Shown: positions 39,200 to 48,139, numbered from the stretch's first letter. The stretch is DNA of 64,000 bases from an uncultured Methylibium sp. (GCF_902826655.1 NZ_CADEFR010000003.1:1-64000), one strand, 5' to 3'. The notes: a model not told the origin generated them from the sequence alone. Numbers and translations are program-made.

Positions 39200-40063
39200 A
39201 TGTCCCGCCCGCTGCCCCACCTGACCGCCGCCCGCGCGCCGCTGACGCGCGAGGTCGAGGTGCAGGACGAGCACGGCGCGCGCAGCGCGATCCGCATCCC
39301 CGCCGAGCGCCCGCTCACCGTCTTTGTCGACCGGCGCGAGCTGGTGACGCTGATGACCCTGGGCGCCGAGCCCGAACTGCTGGTGCTGGGTTACCTGCGC
39401 AACCAGCGCCTGGTCGGGTCGGTGCACGACATCGAGTCGATCACCGTCGACTGGGAGGTCGGCGCCGCTGCGGTCAAGACGCGCCGCGGCATCGAGGACT
39501 TCGACCGCAAGACCGCGAAGCGCGTGGTGACGACCGGCTGCGGCCAGGGCACGGTGTTCGGCGGCCTGATGGACGAACTGGACTCGGTCGACCTGCCGCC
39601 GCCGGCCCGGGCCCGCATCAGCCAGCGCGGCCTCTACGCATTGCTCGATGCGGTGCGCCGCCAGGAGAGCACCTACAAGTCGGCCGGCTCGGTGCACGGC
39701 TGCGCGATCTTCACGCTGGCCGGCGACGATGCGCGGCTCGAGCTCTTTGTCGAGGACGTCGGCCGCCACAACGCCATCGACACCCTGGCCGGCTGGATGT
39801 GGCTGCGGGGCATGGACGGGGCCGACAAGGCCTTCTACACGACCGGCCGGCTGACCAGCGAGATGGTCATCAAGTCGGCGCAGATGGGCGTGCCCATCGT
39901 CGTCTCGCGCTCCGGCATCACGCAGATGGGGCACGAGCTGGCGACCCGGCTCGGTCTGGCCCTGTTCGGCCGCGCGACGAACCGGCACTTCCTCTGCTAC
40001 AGCGGCTTCGATCGCTTCGATGCCGAGCCGGAGCCGCCGCGCGCGGCTCCCCGTGGCCCCTAG
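39200..40063 (+). CDS. fdhD: FdhD sulfurtransferase for formate dehydrogenase
   Basis: The 287-residue protein passes sulfur from a cysteine desulfurase to the Mo cofactor, an essential maturation step. Signatures: TVFVDRRELVTLMTLGAEPELLVLGYL, VVTTGCGQGTVFG (the active Cys), SVHGCAIFTLAGDDARLELFVEDVGRHNAIDTLAGWM and TGRLTSEMVIKSAQMGVPIVVSRSG. The E. coli CxxC is reduced to one Cys here. It closes the fdh operon; its stop overlaps the convergent MBL gene. Confidence 0.93.
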   Translation: MSRPLPHLTAARAPLTREVEVQDEHGARSAIRIPAERPLTVFVDRRELVTLMTLGAEPELLVLGYLRNQRLVGSVHDIESITVDWEVGAAAVKTRRGIEDFDRKTAKRVVTTGCGQGTVFGGLMDELDSVDLPPPARARISQRGLYALLDAVRRQESTYKSAGSVHGCAIFTLAGDDARLELFVEDVGRHNAIDTLAGWMWLRGMDGADKAFYTTGRLTSEMVIKSAQMGVPIVVSRSGITQMGHELATRLGLALFGRATNRHFLCYSGFDRFDAEPEPPRAAPRGP

Positions 40064-41052
40064 GGCACGAAGGGCGTGAAGAGCGGCGGCAGCCGGACCT
40101 CGATGCCGTCGCGCGCGCCGCGCTCCTGCAGGTCGGCCATCGTCGTCGCGAAGTCATCCAGCAGCAGCGGCATCGCCTGCAGCGGCGCATCCAGCGGCAG
40201 CCAGAAGTCGTCCCAGTGCACGGCGATCACGCGCCGGGCACCGACGGCGCGGACGGTCTCGGTCCAGTAGGCGTCGCGGTAGTCCTCGGTCTTGCGGCCC
40301 AGCGTGCCGACGCCCAGGAAGACCGTGTCGACACGGCGGCCCGCCAGCGCGCCCGGCACGAACCCCGCGCTGCCCTGCACCAGGAAGCGCCGGCCCCAGG
40401 CGTGCTCGACGAGCAGGCTCCACACATCGCCCTCGCGCCAGGCACTGGCGCGAGCGGGCGGCGTCAGCGGTGCGTCGAGCGTCTCGGGCGTCACGCCGTC
40501 GCTCCAGGGCGTCGGGCTGTGGCGCGATGCCAGGAAGCGCAGCTTGAAGCGGCCGAGCTCGATCGTGTCGCCGGCCCGGACCTCGCGCATCTGCGCCTCG
40601 GCCAGCCCCAGCCCGCGGCCGACGTTGAGCGTCGAGGCGCCGCCGACCAGCAGGGCGCCGCTGCGCTGCGCGACCAGTGGCGCATCCATCGCGTGGTCGT
40701 AATGCGAATGCAGCGGCACGACGGCGGCCAGCCTGGTGACGCCCAGTCGCTGCAGGCCGCGTTCGACCGCGGCCGGGTCCGGGGCGATGCGCGTCAGCAG
40801 CGTCGCCGCCTTGCCGGGGCGCGAGAAGAAGCCGTCGGTGATCCACGCCGTCTCGCCGTCGTCGAACAGCAGCGTCGAGACGCCGGCGAAGCGCACGCGC
40901 AGCGGGGCGTCCTTGGCGGCAGCGGGCAGCACCAGGTTGCGATAAGGCTCCAGCGGCGGACGCCGGAGGGTCTGCAGCAGCACGAAGCCCGTGCCGGCCA
41001 TCGCCAGCGCCAGCAGCGCCAGGCCGGCGCTCCGCAGCAGCGGGTAAGGCAT
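40060..41052 (-). CDS. Membrane-anchored MBL-fold hydrolase (UlaG/NAPE-PLD-like)
   Basis: The 330-residue protein has an N-terminal hydrophobic helix ([16 protein letters not shown]) and a metallo-beta-lactamase fold: [38 protein letters not shown] (HxHxDH zinc motif), [13 protein letters not shown], and [10 protein letters not shown] near the end. The domain resembles UlaG/NAPE-PLD-type hydrolases, which cleave phospho- or lactone esters. ATG 41052 overlaps the stop of the upstream Mpo1-like gene, so they may be co-transcribed. Substrate unknown. Confidence 0.82.
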   Translation of the reverse strand: MPYPLLRSAGLALLALAMAGTGFVLLQTLRRPPLEPYRNLVLPAAAKDAPLRVRFAGVSTLLFDDGETAWITDGFFSRPGKAATLLTRIAPDPAAVERGLQRLGVTRLAAVVPLHSHYDHAMDAPLVAQRSGALLVGGASTLNVGRGLGLAEAQMREVRAGDTIELGRFKLRFLASRHSPTPWSDGVTPETLDAPLTPPARASAWREGDVWSLLVEHAWGRRFLVQGSAGFVPGALAGRRVDTVFLGVGTLGRKTEDYRDAYWTETVRAVGARRVIAVHWDDFWLPLDAPLQAMPLLLDDFATTMADLQERGARDGIEVRLPPLFTPFVP

Positions 41053-41582
41053 CAGGTGGCCGGTCGGGCCAGGTCGCGCAGGTGGGTCGGGCCGACGCGC
41101 CGTTCGATCTCGGCCAGCAGCGGCTTGCCCCAGCCCAGCGCGAACAGCCATTCGCCGACCACGAACATCGGCCCGACCAGCAGGCCGATCAGGTCGTCGA
41201 CGAAGGCCGGCTTGCGGCCCTCGTAGTAGTGGCCGATGAACTGGATCACCCAGCCGACGGCGAAGCTGCCGATCGCGATCGCCAGCCAGACGCCGGTGCT
41301 CTCGGCCGCTGCGCGGTGGCCGACGGCCACCAGCAGGCCGACGACGACGGTCGTCGCGAGGCCCAGGCCGAGGTTGCCGCGCGTCAGGTACCAGGCGGCG
41401 GCGGCGAGGAAGAGCAGACCGCCCGGCGTGAAGGCGATGCCGCCGAGGTTGAACGCCGGCCGCGCCAGCAGCGCGCCGACCCCGAGCACGATCATCGGCA
41501 CGCCGATGAAGTGCGTGGCGATGTTGCGGCGATCGCGGTGGTAGGCGGCGTACTGCACCATCAGTTCGGTGGCCTGGCGCAT
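41052..41582 (-). CDS. Mpo1-like (DUF962) membrane protein
   Basis: The 176-residue protein has four to five hydrophobic helices and the DUF962 motifs: [24 protein letters not shown] (His cluster) near the start and [20 protein letters not shown] later. Yeast Mpo1 uses this histidine set to bind Fe2+ and split 2-hydroxy fatty acids. The histidines H15, H24 and the GHYYE motif are all present, so a dioxygenase role is plausible. It lies directly upstream of the MBL gene. Confidence 0.85.
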   Translation of the reverse strand: MRQATELMVQYAAYHRDRRNIATHFIGVPMIVLGVGALLARPAFNLGGIAFTPGGLLFLAAAAWYLTRGNLGLGLATTVVVGLLVAVGHRAAAESTGVWLAIAIGSFAVGWVIQFIGHYYEGRKPAFVDDLIGLLVGPMFVVGEWLFALGWGKPLLAEIERRVGPTHLRDLARPAT

Positions 41583-41661
41583 GGGCGTCTCCGGTCGGGG
41601 AAGGCTTCGATCCTAGCCAGCCGGCCGCCGCTCGCCAACCGGGCGGGCCCGGGGCGCTGCC

Positions 41662-41667
41662 TACAAT
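41662..41667 (+). promoter_or_regulatory. Candidate -10 element for dcd
   Basis: TACAAT sits 23 bases before the dcd ATG, giving a predicted leader of about 17 bases that includes the AGGGAA ribosome site. No convincing -35 element is seen. Confidence 0.4.
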
Positions 41668-41690
41668 CCAGGCACTCCCAGGGAACCGAG

Positions 41691-42260
41691 ATGAGCATCA
41701 AGAGCGACAAGTGGATCCGCCGCATGGCCGAGCAGCACGGCATGATCGAGCCCTTCGAGCCCGGCCAGGTGCGCCATGCGGCCGACGGCCACAAGATCGT
41801 GAGCTACGGCACCAGCAGCTACGGCTACGACATCCGCTGCGCGCCGGAATTCAAGGTCTTCACCAACATCTACAGCACCGTGGTGGACCCGAAGAACTTC
41901 GACGAGCGCAGCTTCGTCGACATCGAGGCCGACGTCTGCATCATCCCGCCCAACAGCTTTGCGCTGGCGCGCACGATGGAGTACTTCCGCATCCCGCGCA
42001 ACGTGCTGACCATCTGCCTGGGCAAGAGCACCTACGCGCGCTGCGGGATCATCGTCAACGTCACGCCCTTCGAGCCCGAGTGGGAGGGCTACGTGACGCT
42101 CGAGTTCAGCAACACCACGCCGCTGCCGGCCAAGATCTACGCCGGCGAGGGCTGCGCCCAGGTGCTGTTCTTCGAGAGCGACGAGGTCTGCGAGACCAGC
42201 TACAAGGACCGCGGCGGCAAGTACCAGGGGCAACGCGGGGTCACCTTGCCCAAGACCTGA
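41691..42260 (+). CDS. dcd: dCTP deaminase
   Basis: The 189-residue enzyme makes dUTP from dCTP for thymidylate synthesis. The family sequence is complete: [43 protein letters not shown], the catalytic-region [41 protein letters not shown] (Arg and Glu residues), and ending [31 protein letters not shown] precedes the ATG. It stands alone in its own transcript, divergent from the Mpo1-like gene. Confidence 0.97.
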   Translation: MSIKSDKWIRRMAEQHGMIEPFEPGQVRHAADGHKIVSYGTSSYGYDIRCAPEFKVFTNIYSTVVDPKNFDERSFVDIEADVCIIPPNSFALARTMEYFRIPRNVLTICLGKSTYARCGIIVNVTPFEPEWEGYVTLEFSNTTPLPAKIYAGEGCAQVLFFESDEVCETSYKDRGGKYQGQRGVTLPKT

Positions 42261-42428
42261 GCGCCCGGCAGCGCGTGTAGGAAGGCGACTGACACGCCGC
42301 GTCGGCATCCGCGCAGCAAGCGCGCAACTGCCGGTGCTTGGCCGGCGTATTCGGGCCATGAGGGCAGCGCCCGGCCGGCAGACTGGCGGCATCGAAATGC
42401 GGGCTCCAGCAGCCCGCAGGAGCCGACC

Positions 42429-42776
42429 ATGAAGCGCCACCCCCATCTGATCGACGAGCGTCCGACCATGCCGGTCGAGCTGCTGACCGAGTTCTGCGAC
42501 GCCGACTTCGGCGACGGCGACTCGCTGCTGCCCGAGGAGACCGAACTCGGCGCCGGCCAGTCGCCGTTGAACGTCGACCTGTGGACGCTGGCGCGCTTCA
42601 AGGACCTGATGGCCGGCGAAGGCTGGCCGGTGCACGCGGCGCGGATGATCTTCGACCGCGTCTACGCCCACGAGCGCCTGGCCTTCGCGCACAGCAGCGC
42701 CAACGAGCCGCTGCGCCGCCTGGCGCTCGACCTGTTCCGCCGCATGCACGCCGAAGACGGCCTGTCCGCGCACTGA
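42429..42776 (+). CDS. Conserved hypothetical protein
   Basis: The 115-residue soluble, acidic protein ([65 protein letters not shown]) has mainly helices and no membrane segment. CAGGAGCCGACC precedes the ATG, a good ribosome site. The central block looks conserved from its even, charged-aromatic composition, but I do not recognise a family. It lies between dcd and the neutral zinc metallopeptidase gene, both on the same strand. Confidence 0.6.
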   Translation: MKRHPHLIDERPTMPVELLTEFCDADFGDGDSLLPEETELGAGQSPLNVDLWTLARFKDLMAGEGWPVHAARMIFDRVYAHERLAFAHSSANEPLRRLALDLFRRMHAEDGLSAH

Positions 42777-42864
42777 TCGGTCTGCGGCGCTGCGTCGCCG
42801 CGCGAACCGGGCCCGGCCGCGCCGGGCTACCATCCGCCGCATCCAGGCCTTGCGGGAGCGCGGC

Positions 42865-43740
42865 ATGAAGTGGGAAGGCGAGGAACGCAGCGACAACGTC
42901 GAAGACCGTCGCGGCATGGGCGGACGGGGCGGCCTGCCGATCGGCGGCCGCGGCATCGGGCTCGGGACCATCGCGATCGCGCTGGTGGCGGGCTGGATCT
43001 TCGGCATCAACCCGCTCACCGTGCTGGGCCTGCTGGGCGGAGGCGGCGCGCCGACCGCGCAGGTGGCGCCCGGACCGGCGCCCGCGCCACCCGCCAACGA
43101 CGCGCAGGCGCAGTTCGTCTCGGTCGTGCTGCGCAGTACCGAGCAGGCCTGGGACGAGGTCTTCCGCAGCGGCCAGGCCAGCTACCAGCGGCCCAAACTC
43201 GTGCTGTTCCGCGGCGCCACGCCGACGGCCTGCGGCACCGGGCAGAGCGCGATGGGGCCGTTCTACTGCCCCGGCGACCAGCAGGTCTACATCGATCTCG
43301 AGTTCTTCGACACGCTGAAGGCGCGGCTCGGTGCGCCCGGCGATTTCGCGCAGGCCTACGTGGTCGCGCACGAGGTCGGCCACCACGTTCAGCAGCTGCT
43401 CGGCATCAGCGAGAAGGTCGAGCAGGCGCGCCGGCGAGCCAGCGAGGTCGAGGCCAACGCCCTGAGCGTGCGCCTGGAGCTGCAGGCGGACTGCTTCGCG
43501 GGGATCTGGGCGAACCGCTCGCAGCAGGCCCGTCAGTGGCTGGAGCAGGGCGACATCGAGGAAGGGCTGAACGCCGCCTCGAAGATCGGCGACGACAACC
43601 TGCAGCGCCAGAGCCAGGGCCGCATCGTGCCCGAGAGCTTCACGCACGGCAGCAGCGCGCAGCGCGTGAGCTGGTTCAAGCGTGGCCTGCAGAGCGGCCG
43701 GATGGCCGACTGCAACACCTTCGAGGCCCGCGCGCTCTAG
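42865..43740 (+). CDS. YpfJ-type neutral zinc metallopeptidase
   Basis: The 291-residue protein has the YpfJ layout: [17 protein letters not shown] at the start, one membrane helix (about 31-50), then a peptidase domain with [16 protein letters not shown] (HExxH zinc motif) and [14 protein letters not shown] (third ligand region). It ends [20 protein letters not shown]. Family members are predicted zinc metallopeptidases of the envelope; substrates are unknown. The ATG at 42865 was preferred as it gives the conserved start. Confidence 0.9.
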   Translation: MKWEGEERSDNVEDRRGMGGRGGLPIGGRGIGLGTIAIALVAGWIFGINPLTVLGLLGGGGAPTAQVAPGPAPAPPANDAQAQFVSVVLRSTEQAWDEVFRSGQASYQRPKLVLFRGATPTACGTGQSAMGPFYCPGDQQVYIDLEFFDTLKARLGAPGDFAQAYVVAHEVGHHVQQLLGISEKVEQARRRASEVEANALSVRLELQADCFAGIWANRSQQARQWLEQGDIEEGLNAASKIGDDNLQRQSQGRIVPESFTHGSSAQRVSWFKRGLQSGRMADCNTFEARAL

Positions 43741-43749
43741 CGCGGGTGC

Positions 43750-44385
43750 TCAGAGCGCGCGTCGCACGCGCGGATTGAAGTTCAGCTGGCCGCTCAGTGC
43801 GGCCGGCGCCGTGCCCAGCTGGGCGCGCAACGGCGCCTGGTCGAGGAACTGCTCCGGGTGCCAGAGCTGCACGTCGACCAGACCCGCGGGCAGGTTGTCC
43901 AGCGTCAGCTGTCCCTGGGCGTCGGTCTTGCCGAACCAGGGCGTGTCGGTCACGTAGATGTAGCCGCGCATGCGCGAGTGCAGGTGGCACGACAGCGCGT
44001 GGCGGCCCAGGTCGGTGAGCTTCACGCCGAAGGGCTTGGTCGGGTCGGGCGGCAGCCGCGTCTCGAAGCTCTTGGCCGGGGCCGTGCCGATCTGCGGCGC
44101 GGTGGCGACCACGTGGTGGTCGAAGGCGTCGCGGTTGGTGAAGAGGATGGTCGTGCCGGGCGCCACGATGCTCAGGTAGGGGTTGAAGCGCATCTTCTCC
44201 TGGTCGACCACCACCACCGGCGGCGGCACCGGGCGGTTCAACGGCGGCGCCGGATAGCGCAGCATCACCGCGGTGTCGGGCACCGGCGTCCCGTCCTTGT
44301 CGGTGACCGTGACCGACAGGCTCGCGGCCTGGGCCGTGCCGGCGATGCAGGCCAGCGCCGCGAGCAGAGTGCGCACCGCGTTCAT
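43750..44385 (-). CDS. Exported cupredoxin-like protein (methylamine-utilisation-type)
   Basis: The 211-residue protein has a Sec signal (MNAVRTLLAALACIAGTAQA), a central plastocyanin-like domain with TILFTNRDAFDHHVVAT and LSCHLHSRMRGYIYVTDTPWF, and a carboxypeptidase-regulatory-like Ig domain (GQLTLDNLPAGLVDVQLWHPEQF). The His-Cys-His-Met set of residues (DHH, CHLHSRM) can bind a type 1 copper. It is 7 bases downstream of a periplasmic truncated haemoglobin gene, suggesting joint redox work in the periplasm. Reaction unknown. Confidence 0.8.
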   Translation of the reverse strand: MNAVRTLLAALACIAGTAQAASLSVTVTDKDGTPVPDTAVMLRYPAPPLNRPVPPPVVVVDQEKMRFNPYLSIVAPGTTILFTNRDAFDHHVVATAPQIGTAPAKSFETRLPPDPTKPFGVKLTDLGRHALSCHLHSRMRGYIYVTDTPWFGKTDAQGQLTLDNLPAGLVDVQLWHPEQFLDQAPLRAQLGTAPAALSGQLNFNPRVRRAL

Positions 44386-44392
44386 GCCGGCC

Positions 44393-44848
44393 TCAGCGCT
44401 TGTTGACGACGTCGCGGTGCATCGGCGCGAGCTGCGCCAGCATGCGGTTCTGCGCCGTGAACGGGATGCCCTGCGCGTCCATCGACTGCTGCAGCAGCTC
44501 GACCAGCGCGTTGAAGTCCGCCTTGCGGACCTCCATGTCGGCGTGCGCGTCCTTCATGTTCGCGCCCTCGTACTTGCAGGGACCGCCGGAGACGACGCAC
44601 AGCTGGGACGCCAGCTGCTTCTGCAGCTCCGCCGCCTTGGTCTCCTTGAAGAACTCGCCGATGCGCGGGTCGGCCTTCAAGCGCGGCACGAAGTCGGCCA
44701 TCAGCCTGTCGAGGCCGGGCTTGCCGCCGAAGGCCTGGTACAGCGAGTCGTCGGGCAGCGGGCGCACCGAGCTGCCGGTGACGGCGGTCTGCGCCTGGGC
44801 GCCGAGGGCGGCGAGGCACAGCGCGAGCGTGGAAATCAGCGTCTTCAT
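44393..44848 (-). CDS. Periplasmic group 1 truncated haemoglobin
   Basis: The 151-residue product has a Sec signal (MKTLISTLALCLAALGAQA) and a group 1 truncated-globin domain: SLYQAFGGKPGLDRLMADFVPRLKADPRIGEFF and CKYEGANMKDAHADMEV, with His in MKDAH as the proximal haem ligand. Two Cys (CVVSGGPC) could form a disulfide. Truncated haemoglobins bind O2 or NO; an exported form could handle NO or electron transfer outside the membrane. It is between the DUF3034 and cupredoxin genes. Confidence 0.88.
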   Translation of the reverse strand: MKTLISTLALCLAALGAQAQTAVTGSSVRPLPDDSLYQAFGGKPGLDRLMADFVPRLKADPRIGEFFKETKAAELQKQLASQLCVVSGGPCKYEGANMKDAHADMEVRKADFNALVELLQQSMDAQGIPFTAQNRMLAQLAPMHRDVVNKR

Positions 44849-44876
44849 CTTCGGTTCTCCGGAATCGATGCGGTGC

Positions 44877-45803
44877 TCAGAACGCGAGCTGGGCGGACAG
44901 GTAGGCGCCCTTCTGGCGCTTGGACACGACGGCCGGCACGATCTTGCCGAGGTCGACGTAGGCCAGGGTCAGCGACAGGTGCTTGCTCGGCGCCCAGGCG
45001 ACGAACACGTCCTTCCAGTCGTCTTCCTTCAGGCCGTCGCCCAGGATCGAGGGGTTGAGGTTGTCGGGCTTGGCGCGGTACTCGGCGCCGATCGCGAGGT
45101 CCTTGCGCAGCAGCCAGGCGAGCGAGATCTCGGGCTGCAGCTTGACGCTGTCGCTGGCCGTGCCGCCGAAGCCGAGCAGGCCGTTCTGGTTGGCCTTGGT
45201 CGCGCGCAGCGTCAGGTTGACCAGCACGCCCTGCGCGAGGAAGAGCTTGGTCGCGCTGACGTAGACGTCGGTGCCGCTGTCCTTGGCGCCCAGCGCGGTG
45301 AGCGTCGGCGCCAGGCCGGCGGCGTCGAGGTCCTTGTAGAGCGCGCCGATGGCGATCTGCGGCATCAGCGTGTCGCTGTCGAGCACGGCGTCGCCGGCCA
45401 CGCGCAGCTTGGCGCCGAAGATGTTCTGCCTGAGGTGCAGGCCGGGCAGGCCGAGGGCCGGGCCGGTCGGGCCGGTGTCGAAGTCCTGGCGCGCGATCGA
45501 CAGCTCGATGCGGTCGCCGTAGCTGGCCGCGACGCCGTAGCCGGTGAGCGCGTAGTCGGAGGTCTTGACGCGGGTCGCGTAGGCGCTGGCGCCGAACTGG
45601 CCTTCGGTCGCATAGCCGCCGGTCACGGCCCAGGGCGTGAGACCGCCGCCGGCCGCGCCGTCGATGCTGCTGACGCCGCTGGTCAGCAGCAGCTTGCCCG
45701 AACGGTTGGCGCCCTGGGCGAGCGCGCTCTGGGCGCCGGTGGCCAGGACCAGTGCAGCCAGGGCCAGGGTGCCTGTCTGGATGCGCGATGAGCGTCGGGG
45801 CAT
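44877..45803 (-). CDS. DUF3034-family outer membrane barrel protein
   Basis: The 308-residue protein has a signal peptide (ending ATGAQSALAQ) and alternating beta strands rich in Gly and aromatic residues (GKLLLTSGVSSIDGAAGGGL, ELSIARQDFDTG), ending YLSAQLAF with a C-terminal Phe, the mark of outer membrane barrels. It matches the DUF3034 pattern. GAGGAAACCGC precedes the ATG. It is the first gene of a three-gene operon with the haemoglobin and cupredoxin genes. Substrate unknown. Confidence 0.82.
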   Translation of the reverse strand: MPRRSSRIQTGTLALAALVLATGAQSALAQGANRSGKLLLTSGVSSIDGAAGGGLTPWAVTGGYATEGQFGASAYATRVKTSDYALTGYGVAASYGDRIELSIARQDFDTGPTGPALGLPGLHLRQNIFGAKLRVAGDAVLDSDTLMPQIAIGALYKDLDAAGLAPTLTALGAKDSGTDVYVSATKLFLAQGVLVNLTLRATKANQNGLLGFGGTASDSVKLQPEISLAWLLRKDLAIGAEYRAKPDNLNPSILGDGLKEDDWKDVFVAWAPSKHLSLTLAYVDLGKIVPAVVSKRQKGAYLSAQLAF

Positions 45804-45905
45804 GCGGTTTCCTCGTGAGAAGTGGGTGCGTCAGGGATTCTGTCGCGCGGTGTGTCCGGTGGTTACGGGCGGCAGGCCGCAAGCGATGCACGGATGCGTC
45901 GTATC

Positions 45906-45925
45906 GGCGTGAGCGAGTTCACGCC
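45906..45925. promoter_or_regulatory. CRP/FNR-superfamily-like operator upstream of the DUF3034 operon
   Basis: GGCGTGA-N6-TCACGCC is a perfect 7-bp inverted repeat with a 6-base centre, the GTGA-N6-TCAC layout used by CRP-type regulators. It is about 103-122 bases upstream of the DUF3034 start. An overlapping promoter is not clear. Confidence 0.45.
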
Positions 45926-45965
45926 GAACGCCAGCGAAACACGGGACGCCCGGAAAACCGGCGTT

Positions 45966-47150
45966 TCAGTGCTCGAACAGGCTGGCGGTGTACGGCGCCA
46001 GCGGCTCGTGGATCCGCGGGGGCGCGTCCGCCAGGCGCTCCAGCTTGCCGACGCGCACGCCGAGCAGCCGCAGCCGCCGGTCCAGCGGCGTGCGCTTCAG
46101 GCACAAGCCCGCGGCGCGGCGGATCTCGGCGGCGTCGGCGGTGGCCTGCGGCAGGGTGAGGTCGCGGGTGACCGTGCGGAAGTCCTCGTAGCGCAGCTTC
46201 AGGCCGATGGTGCGGCCGACGTAGCCCTTGCGCTGCAGGTCGTCGGCCACCTGTTCGCACAGCCGCGTGAAGATGCCGGACAGCACGGCGCGGTCGGTGC
46301 GCGGATGCAGGTCGCGGTCGAAGGTCGTCTCGCGGCTCAGGCTCACCGGCTCGCTGTGCGTCACGACGGCGCGTTCGTCGCGGCCGTGCGCCGCCTCATG
46401 CAGCCAGCGACCGTAGTGCGCGCCGAACTGGGTCACGAGCCAGGCCGGATCGGCGGCTGCCAGCTCGCCGATGCTGCGGATGCCCAGCGCCTCGAGCCGG
46501 GCCGCCGACTTGGGTCCGATGCCGTTGATGCGCCGCGCCGGCAGCGGCCAGATGCGCGCCGGGATGTCGTCATGGCCCAGCAGCGTCAGGCCATCGGGCT
46601 TGTCGAGTTCGGAGGCGAGCTTGCTGAGCAGCTTGTTCGGCGTCACGCCGATCGAGCAGCTGAGGCCGGTGCGCTCCAGCACCCGTGCCTTGATGGCGCG
46701 CGCGACCGCCTCGCCGCGATCGACCTCGACGCCGGGCTGGGCGGAGAGGTCGATGTAGATCTCGTCGACGCCGCGGTCCTCGATGACCGGCGGGTCGGTG
46801 CCCACGACCTCGGCCACCGCGGCCTTGAACAGCCGCGAGTAGCGCCGGTACTCGTCGAAGTCGATCGGCAGCAGCACCGCGTCGGGCGCCAGCGCGGCCG
46901 CCTTCATCAGGCCCATGCCGGAGTTGACGCCGAAGGCGCGCGCCGCGTAGGTCGCGGTCGTGATGACGCCGCGGCCGGCGTAGTGGCGCAGGATCGCGTA
47001 GCGGCGCGTGCCGTCGGGCAGCAGCTCCGGCTGGTGCCGGCGACCGCCGCCGATCACGACCGGCTGGCCTTTCAGGTCGGGGTAGCGCAGCAACTCGACC
47101 GACGCGTAGAACGCGTCCATGTCGAGGTGGGCAATCAGGCGGCGTGTGAT
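45966..47150 (-). CDS. dinB: DNA polymerase IV with an apparent ATC start codon
   Basis: The Y-family polymerase (about 394 residues from 47150) copies damaged DNA. It has LIAHLDMDAFYASVELLRYP (first catalytic Asp in HLDMD), VGTDPPVIEDRGVDEIYIDLSAQPG (S-x-D-E-like acidic site), FGVNSGMGLM and INGIGPKSAARLEALGI. The only in-frame ATG (47120) starts after the catalytic Asp. ATC at 47148-47150 lies 5 bases after GAGGGG and would give the usual family start xTRRLIAHLDMD. The start codon seems mutated, or initiation is at ATC or CTG 47138. A YCF-clamp-binding tail is not obvious. Confidence 0.85.
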   Translation of the reverse strand: MTRRLIAHLDMDAFYASVELLRYPDLKGQPVVIGGGRRHQPELLPDGTRRYAILRHYAGRGVITTATYAARAFGVNSGMGLMKAAALAPDAVLLPIDFDEYRRYSRLFKAAVAEVVGTDPPVIEDRGVDEIYIDLSAQPGVEVDRGEAVARAIKARVLERTGLSCSIGVTPNKLLSKLASELDKPDGLTLLGHDDIPARIWPLPARRINGIGPKSAARLEALGIRSIGELAAADPAWLVTQFGAHYGRWLHEAAHGRDERAVVTHSEPVSLSRETTFDRDLHPRTDRAVLSGIFTRLCEQVADDLQRKGYVGRTIGLKLRYEDFRTVTRDLTLPQATADAAEIRRAAGLCLKRTPLDRRLRLLGVRVGKLERLADAPPRIHEPLAPYTASLFEH

Positions 47151-47183
47151 GACAGCCCCTCGTCCGATGAGTACATCGGCCGG

Positions 47184-47225
47184 TCCCCAGGGGCCACGAA
47201 GGGGCCTCCTCGTGGCCCCTGGGGA
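47184..47225. repeat. 16-bp perfect hairpin between the TIGR01244-type gene and dinB
   Basis: TCCCCAGGGGCCACGA (47184-47199) pairs without mismatch with its complement (47210-47225) around a 10-base loop. No T-run follows on either strand. It could terminate transcripts entering from 47268 or be a mobile repeat; it lies about 34 bases upstream of the dinB ribosome site. Confidence 0.7.
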
Positions 47226-47267
47226 AGCGGGCCGGCTTGGGAGCGGCCCGGCGCTCGGCCCGCTGGT

Positions 47268-47615
47268 TCAGCCGCGCAGCTGCAGCGCCATCTGATAGAG
47301 GCGCCCGCTGCGCGCGCCGCTGCGGCAGAAGGCCAGCACCGGCTTGGGCAGGCGCTCCATCAGGTCGGCCATGGCCTGCGCCTGCTCGGGCGTCTGGAAG
47401 GCGCCGGACACCGGCAGGTGCACGTACTCGAGTCCGGCCGCGCGGGCGGCGGCTTCCATGACGGCGCTGGTCGGCTGCTCGACACCGCCCTCGAAGTCGG
47501 GCCGGTTGTTGATGACGCTGCGAAAGCCGGCCGCGGCGGCGGCGGCCATCGCTTGCGGGCCCAGTTGCGGGGCGGTGGCGATCTCGGCGTTCAGGCGGGT
47601 GGCGGGCAGGTCCAT
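47268..47615 (-). CDS. TIGR01244-type phosphatase/sulfurtransferase (BLH-like)
   Basis: The 115-residue protein has the dual-specificity-phosphatase-like fold found beside MBL proteins: AAAAAAGFRSVINNRPDFEGG, AGLEYVHLPVSG, and the catalytic P-loop FCRSGARSGRL (Cx5R with Cys and Arg). In BLH proteins this domain is fused to a persulfide dioxygenase and linked to sulfide handling; here it is single. It follows yqeY on the same strand. Substrate unproven. Confidence 0.85.
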   Translation of the reverse strand: MDLPATRLNAEIATAPQLGPQAMAAAAAAGFRSVINNRPDFEGGVEQPTSAVMEAAARAAGLEYVHLPVSGAFQTPEQAQAMADLMERLPKPVLAFCRSGARSGRLYQMALQLRG

Positions 47616-47658
47616 GAGGGTCCTCGACGGCAGAGCGGGCCGATGCAGGATGGCAAGC

Positions 47659-48105
47659 TTACTTCGCCAGCGCCTGCTTGACGGCGGCCGACACCAGTCC
47701 CATGTCGGCGTTGCCGGCCAGGCGGGCCTTGGCGGCGCCCATCACCTTGCCCATGTCGCCGGGGCCGCTGGCGCCCAGCTCGGTCACGAGCTTCGCGACC
47801 TCGGCCGCCACCTGCTCGGCGCTCAGCCGGGCGGGCAGGTAGCCCTCGAGCACCTTCAGCTCGGCCGTTTCCTTGTCGACCAGGTCGCTGCGGCCGCCGG
47901 CCGCGAACTGCGTGATCGAGTCCTTGCGCTGCTTGACCAGCTTGTCGACGATCGCGATCACCATCGCATCGTCGACCGCGACGCGCTCGTCGACTTCCTT
48001 CTGCTTGATCGCGGCCAGCAGCCCGCGGATCGTCAGCAGGCGATCGGCTTCCTTGGCGCGCATCGCGCTCTTCATGTCCTCGGTGATGCGGTCCTTGAGC
48101 GTCAT
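47659..48105 (-). CDS. yqeY: GatB/YqeY-domain protein
   Basis: The 148-residue helical protein has MTLKDRITEDMKSAMRAKEADRLLTIRGLLAAIKQKEVDE at the start and LPARLSAEQVAAEVAKLVTELGASGPGDMGKVMGAAKARL, the GatB/YqeY signature. The domain is related to the tRNA-binding tail of GatB. It follows rpsU on the same strand across a hairpin, as it does in many proteobacteria. Function of the free protein is not known. Confidence 0.92.
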   Translation of the reverse strand: MTLKDRITEDMKSAMRAKEADRLLTIRGLLAAIKQKEVDERVAVDDAMVIAIVDKLVKQRKDSITQFAAGGRSDLVDKETAELKVLEGYLPARLSAEQVAAEVAKLVTELGASGPGDMGKVMGAAKARLAGNADMGLVSAAVKQALAK

Positions 48106-48139
48106 CGCGATCTCCAGAAATCAGGCGCCAGAAACGACA

